Positions 1 to 5,547 of a stretch of 5,547 nt of DNA are shown here, one piece after another. Each line of letters opens with the position of its first letter. Position 1 is the first letter of the stretch. A model generated the notes under the pieces. That model was not told the origin of the DNA and searched no databases. It saw only the letters and a program-made list of their open reading frames with translations. The position numbers and the translations under genes were made by a program. Location: NCBI GenBank assembly GCA_007130265.1, contig SLST01000280.1:1-5547 (forward strand), in the 5' to 3' direction. The DNA comes from Spirochaetales bacterium (GTDB lineage: Bacteria; Spirochaetota; Spirochaetia; DSM-27196; SLST01).

Positions 1-996
1 AAGTTTCCCAACCGCGGGTACTTCGTCGATCTCCTGCGGGAGGTCGACGCGGTATGCGAGTTCGCCGAGGATGATCCGGGGAGCGCGAGCGACGACTCTG
101 CGCTTCGGCGGAGGATCGCGGACGCGGCCGCGCTCGTCGTCATCGACCGTCGCGTGGACCGCGCGCTGATCGAGAGCATGCGCAACGTGGAGCTGATCAT
201 GACGCTCTCCGTGGGGTATGACTGCGTGGATGTCGCTGCGGCGACCGATCTTGGGGTGCCGGTCAGCAACTGTCCGACCTACTGCGTGGATGAGGTTGCC
301 ACGCACGCATTGACCCTGCTCCACGCGATTGCGCGCAAGATCCACGAGGTGGTCCCGGCGACGAAGGGCGGCAACTGGCGGATCGACTACGCCAAGCCGA
401 TCCACTCGTCTCAGGGTGCAACACTCGGCATCGTCGGTCTCGGGAGAATCGGCCGGTCGCTCGCGCGCAAGGCGGCGCCTCTGGGCATGCGGATTGCCGC
501 GTACGACCCGTACCTCGACGACGACATCTTTGAGACTCTCGGCGTGACGCGATTCGTGGATTTCGATGACTTTCTGCTGGTTTGTGACTATATCTCCATC
601 CATGCGCCGCTTACCGGAGAGACGCGGCACATGTTCAGTTCGAAGGCGTTTGAGCTCATGAAGCCCGGCGCCTTCGTGGTGAACACCGCCCGCGGCGCGA
701 TCATCAACGGCGAGGACCTGCTCGCGGCGCTCGGCGACGAGCGGATCGCAGGTGCCGGCCTTGACGTGCTCGAATCCGAGCCGCCCGGGCCGGAGCACCC
801 CTTGCTGCACGAACCGCGGGCTCTCGTGACCCCGCATATGGCGTGGTACAGCGAGGAGAGTTACCACAGGAATCAGGAGCTCGGAATGCACGAGCTTACG
901 CGCGTGCTGTGCGGGCGACGTCCGACATACATCGTCAATCCGCAGGTGCTTCAGGGCCCTGCGGCAAGAGCCAGGGGAAGGAGAGTGTATGGGTAG
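1..996 (+). CDS. D-2-hydroxyacid dehydrogenase, CtBP-like (5' partial)
   Basis: NAD-dependent cytoplasmic oxidoreductase that interconverts 2-hydroxy and 2-keto acids. The frame is open from base 1 and ends in TAG at 994-996, giving 331 residues. A GTG at 154 is not the true start, because the N-terminal substrate-domain sequence continues upstream to the edge. Numbering from the first base, the Rossmann motif GLGRIG lies at 146-151, followed by AAYDPY with the acidic residue expected to bind the NAD ribose. The family's catalytic triad is visible: Arg231 in NTARG, Glu258 in DVLESEPP and His279 in TPHMAWYSEES. The VGYDCVDVAAA and PHxAWYSEES segments point to the C-terminal-binding-protein/phosphoglycerate-dehydrogenase-like branch. 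Against a usual length of about 315-335, only a few N-terminal residues seem lost. It overlaps the transporter binding protein by 8 bases, so it probably acts on the imported acid or a product of it. The exact substrate is unknown. Confidence 0.93.
   Translation, partial: KFPNRGYFVDLLREVDAVCEFAEDDPGSASDDSALRRRIADAAALVVIDRRVDRALIESMRNVELIMTLSVGYDCVDVAAATDLGVPVSNCPTYCVDEVATHALTLLHAIARKIHEVVPATKGGNWRIDYAKPIHSSQGATLGIVGLGRIGRSLARKAAPLGMRIAAYDPYLDDDIFETLGVTRFVDFDDFLLVCDYISIHAPLTGETRHMFSSKAFELMKPGAFVVNTARGAIINGEDLLAALGDERIAGAGLDVLESEPPGPEHPLLHEPRALVTPHMAWYSEESYHRNQELGMHELTRVLCGRRPTYIVNPQVLQGPAARARGRRVYG
978..983 (+). promoter_or_regulatory. Ribosome binding site for the TTT binding protein
   Basis: AAGGAG lies 5 bases before the ATG at 989, inside the last codons of the dehydrogenase. 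It supports that start and suggests coupled translation across the 8-base overlap ATGGGTAG. Confidence 0.8.
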
Positions 997-1987
997 CTAC
1001 AGCAGGTTTCGAAGGGCCGGGCGATCTGCCTGCGCCGTGCTGGTTGTCGTGGGCATGGTCGTGGGGGCAGGGACGCTCTTCGCGCGAGGATCCGGCGAGG
1101 ACGCGGAGTATCCGTCGCGCGCGGTGACCTACGTGATCCCGTTCGACGCCGGCGGACAGTCGGATATCACCGCGCAGTATCAGCGCGAGGGGCTCGAGCG
1201 CGCGCTCGGCGTCGATGTGGTGATCCGACACCAGGCCGGGGGAGGCGGGGCGCTCGCGTGGTCGGCCCTCGCTCGTGGGAGCACCGACGGTTACACAATC
1301 TCCGGGAACAATATCCCGCACATCATCATCCAGCCGCTCGTGCGAGAGAATGCCGGCTACGAGACGCAGGATCTGCGCCCGGTCTACCTGTTCCAGACGA
1401 CGCCGATCGGCCTTGCGGTCGCCGCGAACAGTCCGTTCGACACGCTCGATGAGCTCATCGAGCACGCACTGGCGAATCCCGGGCAGATAACGGTGAGCGG
1501 GTCGGGGACGCATACCGGGCACCACCTCGCGATCATGCAGCTGCAGTATCTGAGCGGGACGCAGTTCACCTATATCCCCGCGACCGGCGCTGCCCCGTCA
1601 GTCGCCAACTTCCTTGGCGGACATACGCAGGCGATCCTCGGAAACTCCGACGATCTCGTGCAGCACCGCGATGCGATGAAGATCCTCGCGATCGGGACAA
1701 CCGAGCGGTTCCACGCGCTACCGAACGTTCCCACCTTCATCGAGCTCGGGTATGACTTCACGGCAGGCATCGACCGCGGCGTGACCGTCGCGCGCGATAC
1801 GCCGGAAGAGGTGGTGCGTGCGCTCGAAGCCGCCTTTGACGCGGTGAGCCGCGATCCGCAGTTCATCGCCCAGATGGAGGCACTCGGCTTCGAACAGCAT
1901 CAGATCGGTGCCGACGAGTTCGCCGCCTACATCGAGCGCAAGACCCGTGAGATCACGACGGTGCTGAGGGAACTCGGCGAGCTGTAG
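989..1987 (+). CDS. tctC: TTT transporter substrate-binding protein (TctC/Bug family)
   Basis: Extracytoplasmic solute receptor of a tripartite tricarboxylate transporter; the family binds carboxylates and some amides or amino acids. The 332-residue length is usual. An Arg-rich start (R6, R8, R9, R12) is followed by a hydrophobic stretch at about 13-31 and a likely signal-peptidase I site near A32, before RGSGED and the mature YPSR start. Cys15 lies before the hydrophobic core and does not form a convincing lipobox. Family landmarks are IPFDAGGQSD at about 50-59 (ligand loop), QAGGGGALAW, the YIPATGAAPSVANFLGG block from about 195, and LPNVPTFIELGY from about 244. Start chosen for its strong RBS and signal peptide. 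The permease genes follow directly, so all three should form one transporter. The ligand cannot be read from sequence; the symbol denotes the family, not citrate specificity. Confidence 0.93.
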   Translation: MGSYSRFRRAGRSACAVLVVVGMVVGAGTLFARGSGEDAEYPSRAVTYVIPFDAGGQSDITAQYQREGLERALGVDVVIRHQAGGGGALAWSALARGSTDGYTISGNNIPHIIIQPLVRENAGYETQDLRPVYLFQTTPIGLAVAANSPFDTLDELIEHALANPGQITVSGSGTHTGHHLAIMQLQYLSGTQFTYIPATGAAPSVANFLGGHTQAILGNSDDLVQHRDAMKILAIGTTERFHALPNVPTFIELGYDFTAGIDRGVTVARDTPEEVVRALEAAFDAVSRDPQFIAQMEALGFEQHQIGADEFAAYIERKTREITTVLRELGEL

Positions 1988-2000
1988 GGGTATCGCGCAT

Positions 2001-3551
2001 ATGCCTTCGCTCCTCGAGGCGCTGGTGACCGTAGGGCATCCGGTCAACCTCATGCTGGTTGCCCTTGGCGTTGGAGCCGGTATTGTCGTCGGTGCGCTCC
2101 CGGGGCTCACCGCGACCATGGCGATCGCCCTCCTCGTGCCGTTCACCTTCGGGATGAACGTCGTGCACGCGCTCGTACTGCTCGGCGGTATCTACTGCGG
2201 AGCGATCTACGGCGGCAGTTACGCTGCGATTCTGATCAACACGCCCGGAACTCCCGCAGCGATTGCCACTACCTTCGACGGGTTCGCGCTCGCGAAAAAG
2301 GGACACGCCTACCGGGCGATCGTCGTCGCGACGATCGCCTCGGCGATTGGCGGACTCGTCGGCGTGGCCTTTCTCCTCTTTCTTGCGCCCCCGCTTGCGC
2401 GTGCCTCGCTTCAGTTCGGACCGCCGGAGTTCTTCTGGCTGACCGTGTTCGGCCTCACGATCATTGCGACGATCTCGCCCAAATCGACGGTGAAGGGACT
2501 CATCGGAGGAGCGATGGGGCTGCTGATCGGGACGATCGGGATCGCTCCGGTTGACGGCAGGGTGCGCTACGCGTTTCGTACCATTGCGCTGCAGAACGGC
2601 ATCACGTTGATCCCCGCGCTGATAGGCCTCTTTTGTCTGCCGGAGATCCTCGACATGATCGCCTCGCGATTCCACCGGGAGACGGCGATTCCCTACCGGC
2701 CGCAGCGGCATATGCTGCGCCGGGTGTGGCGGATCATGGCGCGAAAGCCGTGGCTGCTGCTACGCTCGTCGGTGATCGGCACGGTGATCGGCATCATCCC
2801 GGGAGCAGGCGCGAACATCGCCGGAATGGTGTCGTACAACGAAGCGGTGCGGGTCTCAAAGACGCCGCAGGAGTTCGGCGAGGGCTCGATCGAGGGAATT
2901 ACGGCCTCTGAGGCGGCGAACAACGCCGGTGTGGCCGGGTCGCTCGTTCCCCTGCTCACGCTGGGAATCCCGGGGGCGCCACCCGCGGCAGTGCTCCTGG
3001 GAGCCCTCCTGCTCAAGGGCATGCGGCCGGGAGCGGAGCTCTTCACCGTGCACGCGTCGGTCACCTATACATTCATGTTCTCGCTCGTAGTCGCGAATAT
3101 CGTGCTTCTTCCGCTGGGGATTCTGCTGGGCAAGGGCGCGAGCAAGGTGGTCACGGGGCTGCCCACGACGGTGCTCGCACCGCTCGTGTTCTTCCTCTCG
3201 GTGATTGGTGCGTTCGCCATCCAGAACAATGTAGGGGATGTCTACGTCATGCTGGCGATGGGGCTCGTGGGATTCCTGGGCCGTCGTGTGGGATTCCAGC
3301 CGGGGCCGATCGTGCTGGGTCTGATCCTCGGCGCGATGTGCGAGCAGGGGCTCGTCCAGTCGATGCTGATGGGGCGCGCCGCCGGTACCCCGGTGGCGAT
3401 CTTCTTCACGCGTCCCATCTCGATCGTACTGATAGCGCTCACCGTCCTCTCCGCGCTGTGGCCGGTTCTGGCGCGGTTTCGCCAGCGTCATACCCGGGGC
3501 GAGGCTGCGGCCCATATCCACCCGATCGTGGAGGAGAAGCGGGATGACTAA
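2001..3551 (+). CDS. tctA: TTT transporter large permease (TctA family)
   Basis: Polytopic inner-membrane subunit, 516 residues, close to the usual 500 or so, with about a dozen hydrophobic segments. TctA proteins drive carboxylate uptake, generally coupled to an ion gradient. The two pseudo-repeats of the family are clear. The first has GALPGLTATMA at 31-41, IYCGAIYGGS at 64-73, INTPGTPAA at 79-87 and FDG at 92-94. The second has GIIPGAGANIAG from 264, then EGITASEAANNAG and LGIPGAPPAAVLLGALL from 321. The ATG at 2001 lies 13 bases after the tctC stop; its Shine-Dalgarno is modest (AGGGG at 1986-1990, 10 bases upstream, overlapping the tctC stop). No in-frame upstream start looks better, and the N-terminus already has the family's usual length. 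The gene ends in TAA, overlapping tctB by 8 bases. Expression presumably depends on read-through from tctC. Confidence 0.95.
   Translation: MPSLLEALVTVGHPVNLMLVALGVGAGIVVGALPGLTATMAIALLVPFTFGMNVVHALVLLGGIYCGAIYGGSYAAILINTPGTPAAIATTFDGFALAKKGHAYRAIVVATIASAIGGLVGVAFLLFLAPPLARASLQFGPPEFFWLTVFGLTIIATISPKSTVKGLIGGAMGLLIGTIGIAPVDGRVRYAFRTIALQNGITLIPALIGLFCLPEILDMIASRFHRETAIPYRPQRHMLRRVWRIMARKPWLLLRSSVIGTVIGIIPGAGANIAGMVSYNEAVRVSKTPQEFGEGSIEGITASEAANNAGVAGSLVPLLTLGIPGAPPAAVLLGALLLKGMRPGAELFTVHASVTYTFMFSLVVANIVLLPLGILLGKGASKVVTGLPTTVLAPLVFFLSVIGAFAIQNNVGDVYVMLAMGLVGFLGRRVGFQPGPIVLGLILGAMCEQGLVQSMLMGRAAGTPVAIFFTRPISIVLIALTVLSALWPVLARFRQRHTRGEAAAHIHPIVEEKRDD
2770..2793 (+). repeat. Perfect 12-bp tandem repeat inside tctA
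   Basis: The unit CGGTGATCGGCA occurs twice back to back (2770-2781 and 2782-2793), in frame with tctA. It encodes the repeated VIG of SVIGTVIGI just before the second PGAG motif. Related permeases commonly have a similar small-residue helix here, as I recall, so it may reflect repetitive protein composition rather than a recent duplication. Confidence 0.8.
3531..3536 (+). promoter_or_regulatory. Ribosome binding site for tctB
   Basis: GAGGAG lies 7 bases before the ATG at 3544, within the tctA tail. It fixes the tctB start and, with the overlap ATGACTAA, suggests translational coupling of the two permease subunits. Confidence 0.8.
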
Positions 3552-4005
3552 GGACCGCATCGCCGCGCTCGCGCTCGTCGGCGTCGGGGTGTTCGCGTGG
3601 ATCGAGGCCCAGCGCTACGGGCCCATGAGTCGGCTCTTTCCCCAGGTCGTCGCGGTCGCGCTCGTCGCGCTGTCGCTCTTCCTGTTCGCATCGAGCTTCA
3701 GCGCGCGTTCGCGCCGCGCCGCTGCCGAACGGCGGGCCGAGTCGCGGGAACACGAACGCCCGGACGCGCGGGGCGTGGTTCTCTCGCTTCTCGTGATCGT
3801 GGCGTGGACGCTCTTGCTCGAGGTTCTGGGCGTGTGGACGTCGAGTGTGATCGCCTTCATCTCGCTCGTGCTCATCCTCCGTTCGACCGAGCGAGCCGCA
3901 GTAGTCTGGAAGAGCCTCGCCCTTGGGGTCGTGCTCGTCACCGGATTCGTACTCGTGTTCCGCATCGTGCTCCGCGTACCACTGCCCGAGGGGCTGTTCT
4001 GGTAG
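3544..4005 (+). CDS. tctB: TTT transporter small permease (TctB family)
   Basis: Small inner-membrane subunit, 153 residues, the usual size for TctB. Hydrophobic segments lie at about 6-20, 31-50, 77-97, 97-113 and 122-142; TctB proteins are normally described with four, so the two adjacent middle ones may be counted differently. A basic, alanine-rich loop (about 54-76, SARSRRAAAERRAE) lies between the second and third and probably faces the cytoplasm. Family features are the LFPQ segment at 31-34 opening helix 2 and the terminal VPLPEGLF at 145-152. Primary sequence is poorly conserved in this family, so the call rests on size, topology, these end motifs and position directly after tctA. It is the last gene of the transporter set; a 76-base spacer follows. 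Confidence 0.88.
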   Translation: MTKDRIAALALVGVGVFAWIEAQRYGPMSRLFPQVVAVALVALSLFLFASSFSARSRRAAAERRAESREHERPDARGVVLSLLVIVAWTLLLEVLGVWTSSVIAFISLVLILRSTERAAVVWKSLALGVVLVTGFVLVFRIVLRVPLPEGLFW

Positions 4006-4006
4006 A

Positions 4007-4054
4007 CCCCGCGCTTCCCATCCGCCGCCAACTCCCGGTAGAATCACCGCGGGG
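4007..4054 (+). other. 7-bp GC-rich inverted repeat after tctB
   Basis: CCCCGCG at 4007-4013 is the perfect reverse complement of CGCGGGG at 4048-4054, with a 34-base loop. There is no T-run after it, so it is not a standard intrinsic terminator. It could be a transcript-end hairpin for the transporter mRNA or a chance GC-rich pairing. It flanks the candidate promoter at 4015-4044. Confidence 0.35.
4015..4044 (+). promoter_or_regulatory. Candidate sigma-70-like promoter for the fucosidase gene
   Basis: TTCCCA at 4015-4020 (4 of 6 bases of the -35 consensus) and TAGAAT at 4039-4044 (5 of 6 of the -10 consensus) are separated by 18 bases. A start of transcription near 4051 would leave a leader of about 30 bases containing the strong RBS. 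A TAGAAT hexamer stands out in this GC-rich DNA and lies in the only sizeable gap between plus-strand genes, but this is a pattern match only. Confidence 0.35.
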
Positions 4055-4068
4055 CTTGACCCTTTCGT

Positions 4069-4075
4069 GAGGAGG
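4069..4075 (+). promoter_or_regulatory. Ribosome binding site deciding the fucosidase start
   Basis: GAGGAGG lies 6 bases before the ATG at 4082. This selects 4082 over upstream in-frame starts, which would overlap tctB and add a non-homologous leader. Confidence 0.88.
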
Positions 4076-4081
4076 CAGGAG

Positions 4082-5332
4082 ATGATCACTCGGTTCGGCG
4101 ACGCGAGGGACTGGTTTTTCGAGAAGCGATTCGGCATGTTCGTCCACTGGGGGCTCTATGCGCTGCCCGCCTGGCACGAGCAGATTCTGTGGCGGGGAGA
4201 GATCACCCGCCGGGAGTACGAGACGCTTCCCGGGCAGTTCAACCCGGTCTCCTACGATCCCGAGCGATGGCTCGACGCTGCCGAGTCGGCAGGGATGGAG
4301 TACCTTTGCTTCACGACGAAGCATCACGACGGGTTCTGCATGTGGGACACGCAGGAGACCGACTACAACGTCATGAACACCCCCTACGGCAGGGACGTCC
4401 TCGCCATGCTCGCTGACGCGTGCGAGCGCAGGGGTATCCTGCTCTGCCTCTACTACTCGCTTCCCGATTGGCACCATCGGAACTACCCGAACCAGGGGCG
4501 CCATCACGAGATGTTCGGCCCCCGCCCGGGCGACGAGCCGGACGCCGGGGCATACCTCGAGTTCGTGCGGCGACAGGTGCGTGAGCTGCTCACCGGATAC
4601 GGCCCGATCCACGCGTTTTTCTGGGACGTGAACGTCGCGGAGCTCCACGATCCGTCCATCAACGACATGATCCGCGAGCTTCAGCCGCAGGCGCTCATCA
4701 ACGACCGTGGCCCGGGTCCCGGCGACTACTCGACTCCCGAACGCCATGTGCCCCCGGGCCACGGGTTCGCCGCTCCAACCGAAGCGTGCCAGTCGATGGG
4801 GCGCGAGAGCTGGGGCTACCGCGCCGATGAGGACTACTATTCGCGCCTCTTCCTCATGCAGAGCGTCGACAGGATCCTCGCGATGGGCGGCAACTATCTG
4901 CTGAACGTCGGCCCTATGGCCGACGGTACGCTGCCGAAGGAATGCGTGGACAGCCTTGAGCGGATTGGCCGCTGGTACGAGAAAGTCTCAGAGAGCTTCC
5001 GGGGCACGGTCCCCGCCTCGCACATGCTCACGGCCACGGAGACGCATCTGTTCCGGTATGACGATGTGCTCCTGACGCGGCGCGACAACACCTTCTACGT
5101 GCACGCGCCGGCAGCGCTTCACACGGGGGGGATCGTGCTCGACGGTCTCGATCACGAGCCGGAGTCCGTGGTGCTGCTGAACGATGGGCGTCGTCTGGAC
5201 TGGACCATTGACGTGATCCCGTGGCGATGGAAACAGAGGCCGTGTCTCCGCCTGAGGAATCTCCCGGTGGACGAGATCTCGGACGAGGTGCTCGTCGCGC
5301 GTATCGAGTTCGGCCACCGCCCCGCGGAGTAG
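4082..5332 (+). CDS. Alpha-L-fucosidase, glycoside hydrolase family 29
   Basis: Retaining exo-glycosidase that releases L-fucose from the non-reducing end of glycans or glycosides. It has 416 residues, at the short end for GH29: a catalytic (beta/alpha)8 barrel and a small beta-rich C-terminal domain (from about 320) without an added carbohydrate-binding module. Motifs in order are FGMFVHWGLY at 17-26, AWHEQILWRGE, REYETLPGQFNP, TKHHDGF at 79-85 (fucose-binding His pair), FFWDVN with Asp182 at the nucleophile position, INDRGPGPGDYSTPER, TEACQSM followed by SWGY at 243-246, and LLNVGPMADGTLP from 274. Glu220 or Glu234 may be the acid/base; alignment is needed because this residue is poorly conserved. 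There is no signal peptide or hydrophobic N-terminus, so the enzyme is probably cytoplasmic and acts on imported small fucosides. It has its own RBS and perhaps its own promoter, 76 bases after tctB. GH29 also includes weakly active or other-specificity members, so the substrate is inferred. Confidence 0.93.
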   Translation: MITRFGDARDWFFEKRFGMFVHWGLYALPAWHEQILWRGEITRREYETLPGQFNPVSYDPERWLDAAESAGMEYLCFTTKHHDGFCMWDTQETDYNVMNTPYGRDVLAMLADACERRGILLCLYYSLPDWHHRNYPNQGRHHEMFGPRPGDEPDAGAYLEFVRRQVRELLTGYGPIHAFFWDVNVAELHDPSINDMIRELQPQALINDRGPGPGDYSTPERHVPPGHGFAAPTEACQSMGRESWGYRADEDYYSRLFLMQSVDRILAMGGNYLLNVGPMADGTLPKECVDSLERIGRWYEKVSESFRGTVPASHMLTATETHLFRYDDVLLTRRDNTFYVHAPAALHTGGIVLDGLDHEPESVVLLNDGRRLDWTIDVIPWRWKQRPCLRLRNLPVDEISDEVLVARIEFGHRPAE

Positions 5333-5365
5333 CCATCTCCTCAAGCCGTGTGAACTGTCACGAAT

Positions 5366-5383
5366 CCTGATGCTATACTCAGG
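5366..5383. terminator. Weak hairpin in the convergent junction
   Basis: CCTGA at 5366-5370 pairs with TCAGG at 5379-5383 around an 8-base loop, overlapping the stop codon of the minus-strand gene. The 5-bp stem has no T-tract on either side, so it is a poor intrinsic terminator. The surrounding 46 bases between the two convergent stops hold nothing stronger. Confidence 0.2.
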
Positions 5384-5547
5384 CAAGTGCATACTTGGGA
5401 AGGTATTGCGCGACATCTTCGATCAGCCTCTCAACGCCGAGTTTCTGACAGACCATCTGCAGATCCACCGGACCTCGCCGGGCCTGCCGGTTGATCTTAC
5501 GGAGCACCCCTTTGACGATCCCCTTTAGCGGCGTGTGATACTCGCGG
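5379..5547 (-). CDS. C-terminal end of an unrecognised protein (5' end beyond window)
   Basis: On the minus strand the frame is open from the right edge to TGA at 5381-5379, giving 55 residues that begin REYHTPLKGIVKGVLRKIN and end with AQYLPKYALA. About 69% of codons end in G or C, compatible with the neighbouring genes. The fragment is rich in Lys and Arg in its first half and looks helical, with no membrane segment. I do not recognise the family. It converges on the fucosidase, 46 bases from stop to stop. The opposite strand carries a 52-codon reading frame (5370-5528) with no ribosome binding site, which I take to be its shadow. The reality of the gene rests mainly on the open frame and on the otherwise empty space, so confidence is moderate. 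Confidence 0.55.
   Translation of the reverse strand, partial: REYHTPLKGIVKGVLRKINRQARRGPVDLQMVCQKLGVERLIEDVAQYLPKYALA

Noticed and set aside
1953..2711. Long minus-strand open frame opposite tctC and tctA
   Set aside because: Its product is a low-complexity Arg/Asp/Glu-rich sequence, typical of an antisense shadow in high-GC DNA, and it lies opposite a clear TctA.
3923..4081. N-terminal extension of the fucosidase frame back to 3923
   Set aside because: It would overlap tctB by 83 bases, has no family similarity, and the strong GAGGAGG site with the FGMFVHWG-type N-terminus fits the ATG at 4082.
2856..4137. Overlapping minus-strand open frames opposite tctA, tctB and the fucosidase start
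   Set aside because: Same Arg/His/Glu-rich shadow composition, no recognisable domain, and strong plus-strand genes cover the region.
3938..4762. 274-codon minus-strand open frame opposite the fucosidase
   Set aside because: No domain is recognisable, and the plus strand carries a full set of GH29 motifs over the same bases.
5125..5131. Run of seven G in the fucosidase, a possible frameshift site
   Set aside because: The reading frame and protein sequence stay coherent through it to the normal stop at 5332, so no frameshift is indicated.
5351..5379. Promoter-like TGCTATACT near 5371-5379 on the plus strand
   Set aside because: TATACT is a good -10 match, but the -35 at 5351-5356 matches only 3 of 6 bases, and the transcript would run antisense to the minus-strand gene with nothing evident to express.
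5370..5528. 52-codon plus-strand reading frame starting at ATG 5370
   Set aside because: It has no Shine-Dalgarno, no recognisable motif, and lies opposite the longer open minus-strand frame that runs off the edge; the two cannot be separated decisively on codon endings alone.
1..5547. Mobile element, CRISPR array, tRNA or rRNA
   Set aside because: No transposase motifs, terminal inverted repeats, regularly spaced repeats or RNA gene signatures were seen on either strand.

Overview
The window is high-GC bacterial DNA (roughly 60-65% G+C by eye) that is almost entirely coding. It holds five complete or nearly complete genes on two sides of a short convergent junction. The first four, on the plus strand, read as one transcription unit: a CtBP-like D-2-hydroxyacid dehydrogenase (5' end cut by the window edge), then the three parts of a tripartite tricarboxylate transporter (TTT) in the order substrate-binding protein (TctC/Bug type), large permease (TctA) and small permease (TctB). 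Two of the three junctions are 8-base overlaps of the form ATGnnnTAR with a good Shine-Dalgarno sequence inside the upstream gene. The third is a 13-base gap.

A 76-base spacer follows, holding a plausible sigma-70-like promoter and a 7-bp GC-rich inverted repeat. After it comes a plus-strand GH29 alpha-L-fucosidase of 416 residues without a signal peptide. The right edge carries the last 55 codons of a minus-strand gene of unrecognised family, convergent with the fucosidase and separated from it by 46 bases.

Functionally the left part looks like a carboxylate-uptake and oxidation/reduction module. A periplasmic binding protein captures an organic acid, TctA/TctB carry it across the inner membrane, and the NAD-dependent dehydrogenase may interconvert a 2-hydroxy acid and a 2-keto acid. 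The nearby fucosidase raises the possibility that the module serves deoxy-sugar or sugar-acid catabolism, but the sequence does not identify the substrate.

The organism cannot be fixed from the window. The secreted protein's post-signal segment (FARGSGED before the mature YPSR start) resembles, from memory, that of spirochaete binding proteins, so a high-GC member of the Spirochaetota is a tentative suggestion. No mobile element, CRISPR array, rRNA or tRNA was seen. I found no convincing new biological system; the content is ordinary catabolic and transport genes with a few points worth checking.
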